Source: Pleomorphomonas oryzae DSM 16300 (lineage in GTDB: Bacteria > Pseudomonadota > Alphaproteobacteria > Rhizobiales > Pleomorphomonadaceae). Taken from it: a stretch of DNA of 64,000 bases. Both the position numbers and the translations under genes were made by a program. Under the pieces are notes generated by a model, which was not told the origin of the DNA, made no database searches, and saw only the letters and a list, made by a program, of their open reading frames with translations. This document shows positions 34,028-41,585 of this stretch, in pieces. The stretch is taken from positions 496,001 through 560,000 of the forward strand of contig NZ_AUHB01000001.1 of NCBI RefSeq assembly GCF_000422965.1, in the 5' to 3' direction. Positions within the stretch are counted from its first letter, which is position 1. Each line of letters starts with the position of its first letter.

Positions 34028-34432
34028 ATGACAACCGTGAAACTCTGGACCGACGCCGAGGTCGACGCCAACCCGCGCGTCAAAGCGGTGTTCGACGACA
34101 TCCGCGCCACCCGCAAATCGACCTTCGTCAACAACTTCTGGCGTGGCCTCGCCAACCAGCCGCAGCTTCTCGAACGCACCTGGGCGAGTCTGAAGGAAGT
34201 GATGGTCGCGCCGGGCGAGTTGTCGCCGGTGGTCAAGGAGATGATCTACGTCGCCGTCTCCACGGTGAACGGCTGCAGCTATTGCATCCACTCGCATACC
34301 GCCCAGGCCAAGGCCAAGGGCATGACGGAGGGCATGCATGCCGAACTCTTGTCGGTAATCGGCATGGCCTCGGAAACCAACGCCGTCGTTCAGGCGCTGC
34401 AGATTCCGGTCGATCCGGAATTCCAGGTCTGA
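34028..34432 (+). CDS. Carboxymuconolactone decarboxylase/AhpD-family protein
   Basis: A 134-residue all-helical protein with the AhpD-type redox motif C83-S-Y-C86-I-H-S-H90, so it is more likely a peroxidase or disulfide reductase than a decarboxylase. It starts 10 bases after the aminotransferase gene (GAGGACAAG upstream) and precedes a quinone oxidoreductase by 13 bases. A redox role linked to metabolism of the imported compound is inferred. Confidence 0.85.
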   Translation: MTTVKLWTDAEVDANPRVKAVFDDIRATRKSTFVNNFWRGLANQPQLLERTWASLKEVMVAPGELSPVVKEMIYVAVSTVNGCSYCIHSHTAQAKAKGMTEGMHAELLSVIGMASETNAVVQALQIPVDPEFQV

Positions 34433-34445
34433 CGGGGAAGGCAAA

Positions 34446-35420
34446 ATGTCGAAAGCCATGTTGCTCAGCGCTCCCGGTGGTCCGGAAGCGCTGAGCTGGG
34501 AAGAGGTCGCCGATCGCGTGCCGGCAGCCGGCGAAGCCGTGGTGCGTCACACTGCCGTCGGCGTCAATTTCATCGACACCTACTATCGGTCCGGCCTCTA
34601 TGCTTGGCCGGAGGCGCCGCTGGTTGTCGGCGCCGAAGCAGCCGGGGTGGTGGAAAGCATCGGGGCGGACGTCAAGGGACTGAAACCAGGCGATCGGGTG
34701 GCCTACACAACGCCGCTCGGTGCCTATCGAGAGCGGCGGGTCATTGCCGCCGACCGGCTGGTGAAGCTGCCCGATGGCGTTTCCGATGAGATTGCCGCCA
34801 CCGTTATGCTGAAGGGGCTGACGGTTCAGTATCTGGTCACCTCGACTTTTCGGGTGAAATCCGGCGACGTGGCGCTGGTGCATGCGGCAGCCGGTGGCGT
34901 CGGCCTTCTCATGGGACAATGGCTGAAGGCGCTCGGCGCCACCACCATCGGCACGGTCGGCTCGCCGGAGAAGGCCGAGCTCGCGCTTGCCCACGGCTAT
35001 GACCACGTCATCGATTATCGCCGCGACGACTTCGTGGCGACGGCGCTCGGCGTCACCAACGGTCGCGGCTGCGACGTGGTCTACGATAGCGTCGGTCGCG
35101 ACACTTGGGCCGGTTCGCTGAAATGTCTGAGAAAGCGCGGCGCCTTCGTCTCCTTCGGCCAATCGTCGGGGCCGATCGAGGGCTTCACGCTGTCGATGCT
35201 GGCACAGGGCGGCTCGCTTTCCGCCTCCCGCCCGATGCTGTTCCACTTCATCGAGGAACGGGCCGAACTGGAGGCGCGCGCCGCCGACCTGTTCGGCCGC
35301 CTTGCGTCAGGTGCCGTCAAGGCAGAGGTGCGCCAGCGATTTCCGCTGATGGCCGCCGCCGATGCTCATCGTGCGCTTGAGAGCCGAGCCACCGCTGGGG
35401 CCTCGGTCCTGACGGTATAG
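34446..35420 (+). CDS. NADPH:quinone oxidoreductase (zinc-free MDR family)
   Basis: A 324-residue medium-chain reductase. It has the N-terminal G-V-N-F-I-D-T-Y-Y-R-S-G-L-Y block of QorA, the nucleotide loop H-A-A-A-G-G-V-G and Y-D-S-V-G near the C-terminal half. Structural zinc cysteines are absent, as in zeta-crystallin-type enzymes. It is the last gene of the operon, before a LysR gene. Confidence 0.9.
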   Translation: MSKAMLLSAPGGPEALSWEEVADRVPAAGEAVVRHTAVGVNFIDTYYRSGLYAWPEAPLVVGAEAAGVVESIGADVKGLKPGDRVAYTTPLGAYRERRVIAADRLVKLPDGVSDEIAATVMLKGLTVQYLVTSTFRVKSGDVALVHAAAGGVGLLMGQWLKALGATTIGTVGSPEKAELALAHGYDHVIDYRRDDFVATALGVTNGRGCDVVYDSVGRDTWAGSLKCLRKRGAFVSFGQSSGPIEGFTLSMLAQGGSLSASRPMLFHFIEERAELEARAADLFGRLASGAVKAEVRQRFPLMAAADAHRALESRATAGASVLTV

Positions 35421-35490
35421 GGCATCATCGCTTGAGGGGGACGCCCGGCGCGTGTAGGACTTGAGGCTCATCCCCAACCGGGAGCGGGCC

Positions 35491-36414
35491 ATGGACGACA
35501 GGCTGCTGCAGAGCTTCATGACGGTCGCCGAATGCGGCAGCTTCACGGTTGCCGCCGAAAAACTGTCGATCACCCAGTCGGCCTTGTCGCGCCAGATCCA
35601 GAGCATCGAGCAGACGCTGGGGGTGGAGCTGTTCGAGCGGATGGGCAAGAAGATCCGCGTCTCGCCCGAGGGCGAGGCGCTACGCACGCGCATCAACGAG
35701 GTGCTGATCGCCACCAAGAACCTGCGTCTCTCCGCCGAGGAATTGAAGAAGGGCGAGGCGGGCGTGCTCAAGGTCGGCGCCTGCTCGCAGCTCATCGAGC
35801 GCTATTTCCCCGATTTCCTGCGCGAGTGGCAGGCTGAGCACCCGCGCGTCGATATCCGCCTCGAGGAAGGCGGCGGTGCCGACCTCGACGCCAAGCTGCG
35901 GTCGGGCGTGGTGCAGCTCACCATCAACGCCTCGAGCTATGCCCGGACTCCCGATATCGAGGCGCGGCCGCTCTGCCACCTTGCCGTTCTGGCCATCGGC
36001 ACGGCCGAGCGCATCGGCAGCACGGGCGTGCCAATCGATATTGCCGAGGTGTGCGCCCATCCCTTGCTCTTGCTCAACCGTCGCCACGTCAGCCGCGAGA
36101 TGTTCGACGCGGCCTGCCGTCTGTCCGGCCTCGATCCTCGCATCGCCCTCGAAAGCGGCTCGCCACACACCGTGTTCTCCATGGCCATCGGCAATGTCGG
36201 CGTCGCCGTTCTGCCCTCTTCGATCCGCGCGCTGAAGACCGACCTGACGGTGCGGCCGATCGCCATTGAGGGCCGGCCGGTGGAATTCGAAATCTCCGCC
36301 ATCTGGTCGCGCTCGACGCCGCTGCCCGCTTATGGCCGCCGCTTCGTCGACGCACTGGCCGCCCATATCGCTCGCGAACAGGATTTGGGATCGGGAACCG
36401 CGGCGGTCGCCTAG
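35491..36414 (+). CDS. LysR-family transcriptional regulator
   Basis: A 307-residue regulator. The N-terminal winged helix reads L-L-Q-S-F-M-T-V-A-E-C-G-S-F-T-V-A-A-E-K-L with Q-S-A-L-S-R-Q-I; a periplasmic-binding-like effector domain follows. The ATG at 35491 is preferred because CGGGAG precedes it and the family N-terminus begins there. It lies between two operons, directly upstream of the amino-acid importer in the same direction, so it could control either. Confidence 0.88.
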   Translation: MDDRLLQSFMTVAECGSFTVAAEKLSITQSALSRQIQSIEQTLGVELFERMGKKIRVSPEGEALRTRINEVLIATKNLRLSAEELKKGEAGVLKVGACSQLIERYFPDFLREWQAEHPRVDIRLEEGGGADLDAKLRSGVVQLTINASSYARTPDIEARPLCHLAVLAIGTAERIGSTGVPIDIAEVCAHPLLLLNRRHVSREMFDAACRLSGLDPRIALESGSPHTVFSMAIGNVGVAVLPSSIRALKTDLTVRPIAIEGRPVEFEISAIWSRSTPLPAYGRRFVDALAAHIAREQDLGSGTAAVA

Positions 36415-36447
36415 AAGGTCACGAGACCACGGTTGCTTGGCCCTTGC

Positions 36448-36494
36448 TTGACAGCCTTTGGAATCGTCCCTACAAAAAGTGAAACCGCTTTCAC
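36448..36494 (+). promoter_or_regulatory. Strong sigma-70 promoter with LacI-type operator
   Basis: TTGACA (36448-36453), 17 bases, then TACAAA (36471-36476). The near-perfect palindrome GTGAAACCGCTTTCAC at 36479-36494 follows at once, with the CG-type core typical of LacI-family operators. It would cover the transcription start, an ideal place for repression. The likely repressor is the LacI protein encoded at 40408-41400. The first gene starts at 36519. Confidence 0.78.
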
Positions 36495-36518
36495 AACAAT
36501 AACGGCGGGGGAACATCG

Positions 36519-37181
36519 GTGCGCTTCTGGAGGGTGATCGAGCCCTACATCGGCTTTCTGTTGCAGGGCTTCGCCCTGACGATCGCCGCTTGCCTGCTGG
36601 CCATCGCCGGTGCGGTATTGCTCGGGGCGCTAACGGCTTCGATGCGGTCGTCGGGCAACAAGCTGGTGCGCGGCATCGCCAACGCTTATGGCGATGTATT
36701 CCGCAACGTGCCCTTTCTCGTGCAGCTGTTCTTTTTCTTCTACGGTCTGCCTGAACTCGGCATCTATATCGGCGCCTTCGAGACCGGCGTCATCGCCATG
36801 TCGATTGCCGGCGGTGCCTTCGTCTCCGACGTCATCCTGTCGGGCATCCTGACCATCGATGCCGGCGTGATCGATGCCGCCAAGGTGTCGGGTCTCAGCC
36901 GGGTCAAGATCTTCACCCGCATCGTGCTGCCGATCGCCATGCGCGTTTCGGTGCGGCCGATGGGCTCGGTGCTGATCAACTTGGTGCTGACCTCGTCGAT
37001 CCTGTCCACCATCACCGTCAATGAGCTGACCGGTGCCGCCAAGATCGTCGCCGCCACCACCTTCAAGCCCTTCGAGGTCTACGCGGTGCTGCTGGTGCTC
37101 TATGCCTCGCTGACCACGCTCTTGTCCTTTGCCATCTCGGCGATCCACCATCGCCTCAACCGCTTCATGACGGGGGGCTGA
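36519..37181 (+). CDS. Polar amino-acid ABC importer permease (HisM/GlnP family, first)
   Basis: A 220-residue inner-membrane permease with a GTG start after GGGGGAA. The family motif is R-N-V-P-F-L-V-Q-L-F-F-F-F-Y, and the EAA-like loop is D-A-A-K-V-S-G-L-S-R. Its stop overlaps the next ATG (TGATG). It forms the channel with the following permease. Confidence 0.88.
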   Translation: MRFWRVIEPYIGFLLQGFALTIAACLLAIAGAVLLGALTASMRSSGNKLVRGIANAYGDVFRNVPFLVQLFFFFYGLPELGIYIGAFETGVIAMSIAGGAFVSDVILSGILTIDAGVIDAAKVSGLSRVKIFTRIVLPIAMRVSVRPMGSVLINLVLTSSILSTITVNELTGAAKIVAATTFKPFEVYAVLLVLYASLTTLLSFAISAIHHRLNRFMTGG

Positions 37182-37852
37182 TGCGCTACGCCGACTTCAC
37201 CCCTTACGACATCATCCTGCTGCTGCAGGGCCTCGGCGTCACCCTCGCCTTGTTCATCGGCACAACGCTGATCGGATTGGCCATCGGGCTGTTGCTGGCC
37301 GTCGTCCATCACTACCGTATTCCCGGCTGCCGACCAGTGATTGTCGTGGTCACCGAAGCACTGAAGAATTCGCCTGTCTTGGTGCAGCTGTTCCTGGTGT
37401 TCTTCGGCATCCCGGCCTTCCTGCATATCCGGATGACACCGGTCGAAGCAGCCACGCTGACCATCAGTCTCAACACAGCCGCCTTTGCCTTCGTCATCTT
37501 CCGTTCCGGCATCGAATCCATCGACCGCGACCAGATCGAGGCGGCCAAGGTATTTGGTCTCAACCGTTCCCAGATTTTGCGCCTTGTCATCGCACCACAG
37601 GCTACCGCCTTTGCTGTCGGACCGCTGGTCGGCATCCTGGTCAACCAGTTGCAGGTGACGTCCCTGATCTCGGTGATCGGCGTGTTCGATCTCACCAAGA
37701 TCGGCAACATCCTGAATCTGAGGACATTGCAGCCCTTCATCGTCTGGGCGGTGATCGGGCTCATCTACTATATCGCGGCAAAGACGCTTGCCCACGTCGG
37801 CGGTCGCATCGAAGCGGCGCTCCGCAAGTCCGTCAAATGGGGAGGCATCTGA
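37181..37852 (+). CDS. Polar amino-acid ABC importer permease (second)
   Basis: A 223-residue permease with K-N-S-P-V-L-V-Q-L-F-L-V-F-F and the loop E-A-A-K-V-F-G-L-N-R. It begins on the last base of the preceding stop codon and its own stop shares a base with the ATPase start, so the three genes are translationally coupled. Confidence 0.88.
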   Translation: MRYADFTPYDIILLLQGLGVTLALFIGTTLIGLAIGLLLAVVHHYRIPGCRPVIVVVTEALKNSPVLVQLFLVFFGIPAFLHIRMTPVEAATLTISLNTAAFAFVIFRSGIESIDRDQIEAAKVFGLNRSQILRLVIAPQATAFAVGPLVGILVNQLQVTSLISVIGVFDLTKIGNILNLRTLQPFIVWAVIGLIYYIAAKTLAHVGGRIEAALRKSVKWGGI

Positions 37853-38586
37853 TGATCGTCGCCGAAAACGTCGAGAAGCGCTTCGGTGAGACGCTGGTGC
37901 TGAAGCGCGTCAACCTCCGGGTCGAACCGGGCGAGGTGGTGACTATCCTCGGTGCCTCCGGCTCGGGCAAATCGACGCTGATCCGTTGCATCAATGGCTT
38001 GGAAACACTGTCGGGCGGCAAGATCACCGTCGACGGTCACGATGTCTCGACCAAGGCTGGCCTTGTTGCCGCCCGCCGGGCCTCGGCCACCGTGTTCCAG
38101 CTGTTCAACCTCTATCCGCACATGACGGCGCTGAGGAACATCACCCTCGCGCCGATCGAAGTGTTGAAGCTGCCCAAGGCCGAGGCCGAGGCGCGCGCCC
38201 GGGCGCTGCTAGACAAGGTGGGTCTCGCGGCACATGCCGATGCTTACCCGCAGCAGCTGTCCGGCGGCCAGCGCCAGCGCGTCGGCATTTGCCGGGCGCT
38301 TGCCATGCAGCCGCGCTACCTGCTTCTCGACGAGGTGACCTCCGCCCTCGATCCCGAGATGACCGGCGACGTGCTGCGCATCCTTGCCGAGCTCGCCGCC
38401 GACGGCACGACCATGGTGTTCGTCACCCACGAGATCGAGTTCGCCCGCCACATCTCAAGCCGCATCGTCTTCCTCGAGCAGGGCGAGCTGATCGTCGATC
38501 TGCCGACGGCGCAATTCTTCGCCGAGGACGGCGGCCTGGCCGTGCCGCGTATCCGGCAATTCCTATCCAAGATGAAGAAGGACTGA
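37852..38586 (+). CDS. Polar amino-acid ABC importer ATP-binding protein (GlnQ/HisP family)
   Basis: A 244-residue ATPase. Walker A is G-A-S-G-S-G-K-S-T, the signature L-S-G-G-Q-R-Q-R, Walker B L-L-L-D-E-V-T-S-A-L-D and the switch T-H-E-I-E-F. The usual Pro of the D-E-P motif is Val, as is common in this subfamily. GGAGGCATC precedes the ATG at 37852. Confidence 0.9.
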   Translation: MIVAENVEKRFGETLVLKRVNLRVEPGEVVTILGASGSGKSTLIRCINGLETLSGGKITVDGHDVSTKAGLVAARRASATVFQLFNLYPHMTALRNITLAPIEVLKLPKAEAEARARALLDKVGLAAHADAYPQQLSGGQRQRVGICRALAMQPRYLLLDEVTSALDPEMTGDVLRILAELAADGTTMVFVTHEIEFARHISSRIVFLEQGELIVDLPTAQFFAEDGGLAVPRIRQFLSKMKKD

Positions 38587-38589
38587 GCC

Positions 38590-39507
38590 TTGATCCTCAT
38601 CGCCAACACCGAGGCTGAACCCGGCTTCTCGCACGCCATCGACACCCTCGTCGCCGGGGGCGCTGCTCTCGATGCCCTGGTCGAGGGTATCGGTTATGTC
38701 GAAGCGGCACCGAGCGTGCGCTCCGTCGGTTACGGCGGCTGGCCGAACATGGTCGGCGACATGGAATGCGACGGCGCCGTGATGGACGGTACGACGCTGT
38801 CCGTCGGCTCAGTCGGCGCCGTACCGCGCACCCTGCATGTGGCCAAGCTGGCGCGCGAGGTGATGCGACGCCTGCCGCATGTCATGCTGACCGGCGAAGG
38901 CGCGCGTCGTTTCGCAAGTGAAATCGGTTTCAGCGAAGACAATGTGCTCTTTCCCGACAGCAAGCGGGTGTGGCGCGAGAAGCTCGATGGCTTGCTCGAC
39001 GACAAGGCGCGCGCCGCCTTCCCGAACGTGCCGCTGATCCCGCTATCCAACGCCATTACCGATCCCGAGCGGGTTCGCGACACCACGGTGTTTCTCGGCA
39101 TTGATGCCGGCGGCAACGCCGCCGTCGCCACCTCGACCTCCGGCTGGGCATGGAAATATCCCGGCCGGCTCGGCGACAGCCCGATCCCTGGTGCCGGCTT
39201 TTATGCCGACAGCCGCTATGGCGTCGCCGCCTGCACCCACACCGGCGAGATGACCATGCGCTGCGCTACCTCGCATGCGGTGGTGCAGGGATTGAAATTC
39301 GGCCTTTCCCTCGATGCGGCGGTAGAGCGCGCCGCCGAGGATCTCCTCGCCCTCAGGGATGGCTTCATTGGCGAGGTGGTCATTCATGCGCTCGACAAGA
39401 ACAACAAGCATCGCGTCGTCACGCTCCGGGGTGACAAGCCGGTCTCCTATTGGTTCTGGGAACCCGGCATGCCCGCACCCGAGCGGCGGCAATCGGAACA
39501 GCTTTGA
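38590..39507 (+). CDS. Glycosylasparaginase (N4-(beta-N-acetylglucosaminyl)-L-asparaginase), Ntn-hydrolase family
   Basis: A 305-residue protein starting with TTG, since the family N-terminus (I-A-N-T-E-A-E-P-G) begins there. V-R-S-V-G-Y-G-G-W-P-N and G-D-S-P-I-P-G-A-G-F-Y-A-D are hallmarks of aspartylglucosaminidase. The self-cleavage site is R-D164-T165, with T165 as the predicted N-terminal nucleophile of the beta subunit. No signal peptide is present, so it acts in the cytosol. It lies within an amino-acid ABC importer operon, between the ATPase and the binding protein, so it probably cleaves the imported glycosyl-asparagine or a related amide to release Asp. The exact substrate is inferred. 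Confidence 0.85.
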   Translation: MILIANTEAEPGFSHAIDTLVAGGAALDALVEGIGYVEAAPSVRSVGYGGWPNMVGDMECDGAVMDGTTLSVGSVGAVPRTLHVAKLAREVMRRLPHVMLTGEGARRFASEIGFSEDNVLFPDSKRVWREKLDGLLDDKARAAFPNVPLIPLSNAITDPERVRDTTVFLGIDAGGNAAVATSTSGWAWKYPGRLGDSPIPGAGFYADSRYGVAACTHTGEMTMRCATSHAVVQGLKFGLSLDAAVERAAEDLLALRDGFIGEVVIHALDKNNKHRVVTLRGDKPVSYWFWEPGMPAPERRQSEQL

Positions 39508-39523
39508 CTAGAGGAGACACATC

Positions 39524-40321
39524 ATGCACAGGCTTCTGAAATCCACTCTTGCCGCCGCAGCCGTCTGCCTGACGCTGGTGAGCGCGGCCAGCGCCGGCTC
39601 CAAGCTGCAGGAAATTCTCGACGCCGGCACCATCCGCATCGGCGTGTCGCTGGGCGGCGAGCCGATCGGCTTCCGCGACGCCCAGAACAACCCGGTGGGC
39701 TATGACGTCGACGTGGCGACCATGCTGGCCGAAAAGCTCGGCGTGAAGCCCGAATTCACCGACGTCTCGGGCGACGCCCGCGTCTCCATGCTGGTGGCCA
39801 ACCAGCTCGACCTCGTGGTCGCCAACACCTCGGCGACCCTGGCCCGTGCCAAGGCCGTCAGCTTCTCGATCCCCTATAACCGCGCCGGCCTCCGCATCAT
39901 CGTGCAGGCCGATGCCGGCATCACCACCCTGGAAGGCCTCGCCGGCAAGAAGGTGGTGGTCGGCCGTGGCACCACGGGCGAGACCTTCCTGAAGCGCGCC
40001 GTGCCGACGGCCGAGCTGGTCTACACCGACAACTTCTCGCCGGACGGCGTGCTGCTGCTCAAGCAGAAGCGCGTCGACGCCGGTATCGAGGATTCGTCGA
40101 TGCTCGACTACCTCGCCACCAAGGAGCCATCGCTCACCACCCTGCCCGGCCTCTACTCCAACGACCCGATCGGCATCGCCATCGCTCAGGGCGATCCGGA
40201 CTTCCAGCGCTGGGTCGACATGTTCGTCTCCGACTACATCCAGTCGGGCGCCTATGAAGCCAATTACAAGAAGTGGTGGGGCGAGAAGGCCAATCCGCCG
40301 ACGCTGACCCCGCTCTGGTAA
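39524..40321 (+). CDS. Polar amino-acid ABC importer periplasmic binding protein
   Basis: A 265-residue family 3 binding protein with a signal peptide (probable cleavage after A-S-A). Mature features are G-T-I-R-I-G-V-S, the G-Y-D-V-D-V-A block and D-L-V-V-A-N-T-S-A-T. It ends the importer operon and is followed by a terminator. GAGGAG precedes the ATG. Confidence 0.9.
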   Translation: MHRLLKSTLAAAAVCLTLVSAASAGSKLQEILDAGTIRIGVSLGGEPIGFRDAQNNPVGYDVDVATMLAEKLGVKPEFTDVSGDARVSMLVANQLDLVVANTSATLARAKAVSFSIPYNRAGLRIIVQADAGITTLEGLAGKKVVVGRGTTGETFLKRAVPTAELVYTDNFSPDGVLLLKQKRVDAGIEDSSMLDYLATKEPSLTTLPGLYSNDPIGIAIAQGDPDFQRWVDMFVSDYIQSGAYEANYKKWWGEKANPPTLTPLW

Positions 40322-40360
40322 GAAGGCGGGAAAATCCGCCCATTGAGGACCGCAGACGCA

Positions 40361-40396
40361 CTCGGCGTCGGTGAAAACCGGCGCCGAGATTTTCAT
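40361..40396 (+). terminator. Rho-independent terminator of the amino-acid importer operon
   Basis: CTCGGCGTCGG (40361-40371) pairs with 40378-40388 (one G-T pair, 6-base loop) and is followed by ATTTTCAT. A smaller GGCGG/CCGCC hairpin precedes it. Confidence 0.8.
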
Positions 40397-40407
40397 ATTG
40401 GGATGTC

Positions 40408-41400
40408 TCAACCCGTGCTGCGCGCGATGAAGCGGGTGGGAATGTCGAGACCGGCAGCTGGAAATTCCTCCGGTGCCTTGAGATAGGCATGAATGCCGCC
40501 GACCAGCGCCGAGCGGTCGAAGCCGACACTGGAAATATCGTAGGCGGCAAAGTTGCCCTTCTCGACGGCATCGAAGCCATAGAGCAGATAGTCGGCGGGT
40601 GGCCGCCGGCCCTCACGACCGAGGCCGTCCATCACCCCCATCGCCATGGAGTCGGAGGTGCAGAACACGGCCTCGGGCATGGCTTGGGAGACAGCAACCG
40701 CCGCCTTGATGCCGGAGTCATAGGAATAATCGCCACCGATTTCAGACAGAAGGCGGATGCCGGCGGTGGCGCAGGCGGCCCGGTAAGCGGCGATCCGCGC
40801 CTCCTCGACCAGCGAGCTGGCGCGTCCGGTTACCAGCACGGCGCTGCCAACGCCTCGGCTACGAGCGTGCCGCACCAGCTCGTCGATGCCGCTCTCCTCG
40901 TCGATATGAATGCGGGCACTTTCAGCGTCGAAGCGCCCATTGAGCATCAGCACGTTGTCGCTGTGAAAGAGATCACGCACCTCGCCGGCGTCGGCAAAAT
41001 CGGAGAACACCAGCGCGGCGTGCACGTGGTAGGTCAGCGAATTGCGCAAGAAGTCGTCGATGCGCTTGGTGCGGCCGACGCGGATCAGGATTGCCTGCTT
41101 GCCGAGCGACTGGATACCGTCGAGCAGCGGGTCGAACAGGTCGAGGTCGGAGAGATCGCTGAGATAATTGATGATGACGGCGACAAGATCGACCGATTTG
41201 GTGGCGAGGCCGCGCGCCAGCGGGTTCTGGTGATACCCGAGCTCGGCCGCCGCTTTCAGAACCCGCTCCTTCTTTTCGAGCGACACCGGGCGGCGGCTCG
41301 GCGACAGCGCCCGCGAAACGATAGCCGGCGCCACGCCGGCCGCGCGTGCCACGTCGGCAATCGTCGGTCGCTTGCCCTCGCGAGGCGGCTTTTCGGTCAT
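40408..41400 (-). CDS. LacI-family transcriptional regulator
   Basis: A 330-residue regulator with helix-turn-helix T-I-A-D-V-A-R-A-A-G-V-A-P-A-I-V-S-R-A, hinge N-P-L-A-R-G-L-A-T-K and a ligand domain with D-S-M-A-M-G-V. It is convergent with the amino-acid/glycosylasparaginase operon. That operon's promoter carries a LacI-type palindrome, so this gene is the most likely source of its repressor. An inverted repeat GGAAAGC...GCTTTCC at 41461-41486, upstream of its start, shares the half-site GCTTTC with that operator and could serve autoregulation; this is weak. Confidence 0.88.
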   Translation of the reverse strand: MTEKPPREGKRPTIADVARAAGVAPAIVSRALSPSRRPVSLEKKERVLKAAAELGYHQNPLARGLATKSVDLVAVIINYLSDLSDLDLFDPLLDGIQSLGKQAILIRVGRTKRIDDFLRNSLTYHVHAALVFSDFADAGEVRDLFHSDNVLMLNGRFDAESARIHIDEESGIDELVRHARSRGVGSAVLVTGRASSLVEEARIAAYRAACATAGIRLLSEIGGDYSYDSGIKAAVAVSQAMPEAVFCTSDSMAMGVMDGLGREGRRPPADYLLYGFDAVEKGNFAAYDISSVGFDRSALVGGIHAYLKAPEEFPAAGLDIPTRFIARSTG

Positions 41401-41585
41401 GATCGGCAGGGTCCGTTCCGGAATGGATGCAACAGCTTATCGCATGATTGGAAATGAAGTGGAAAGCATGTTGCGGCCCGCTTTCCCTGTCGGTTGGTGC
41501 AGAACACCCCAACAAACGACCGCAGGTGGTGAACCGATAGTTCACTCTTTTGTGGAATCATGCGTTCAAGACAGGGAGTAGAAGC

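Noticed and set aside
41461-41486. GGAAAGC...GCTTTCC as an autoregulatory LacI operator
   Set aside because: Only one half resembles the operator at 36479-36494 and the spacing is wide, so I mention it only as a weak possibility in the gene entry.
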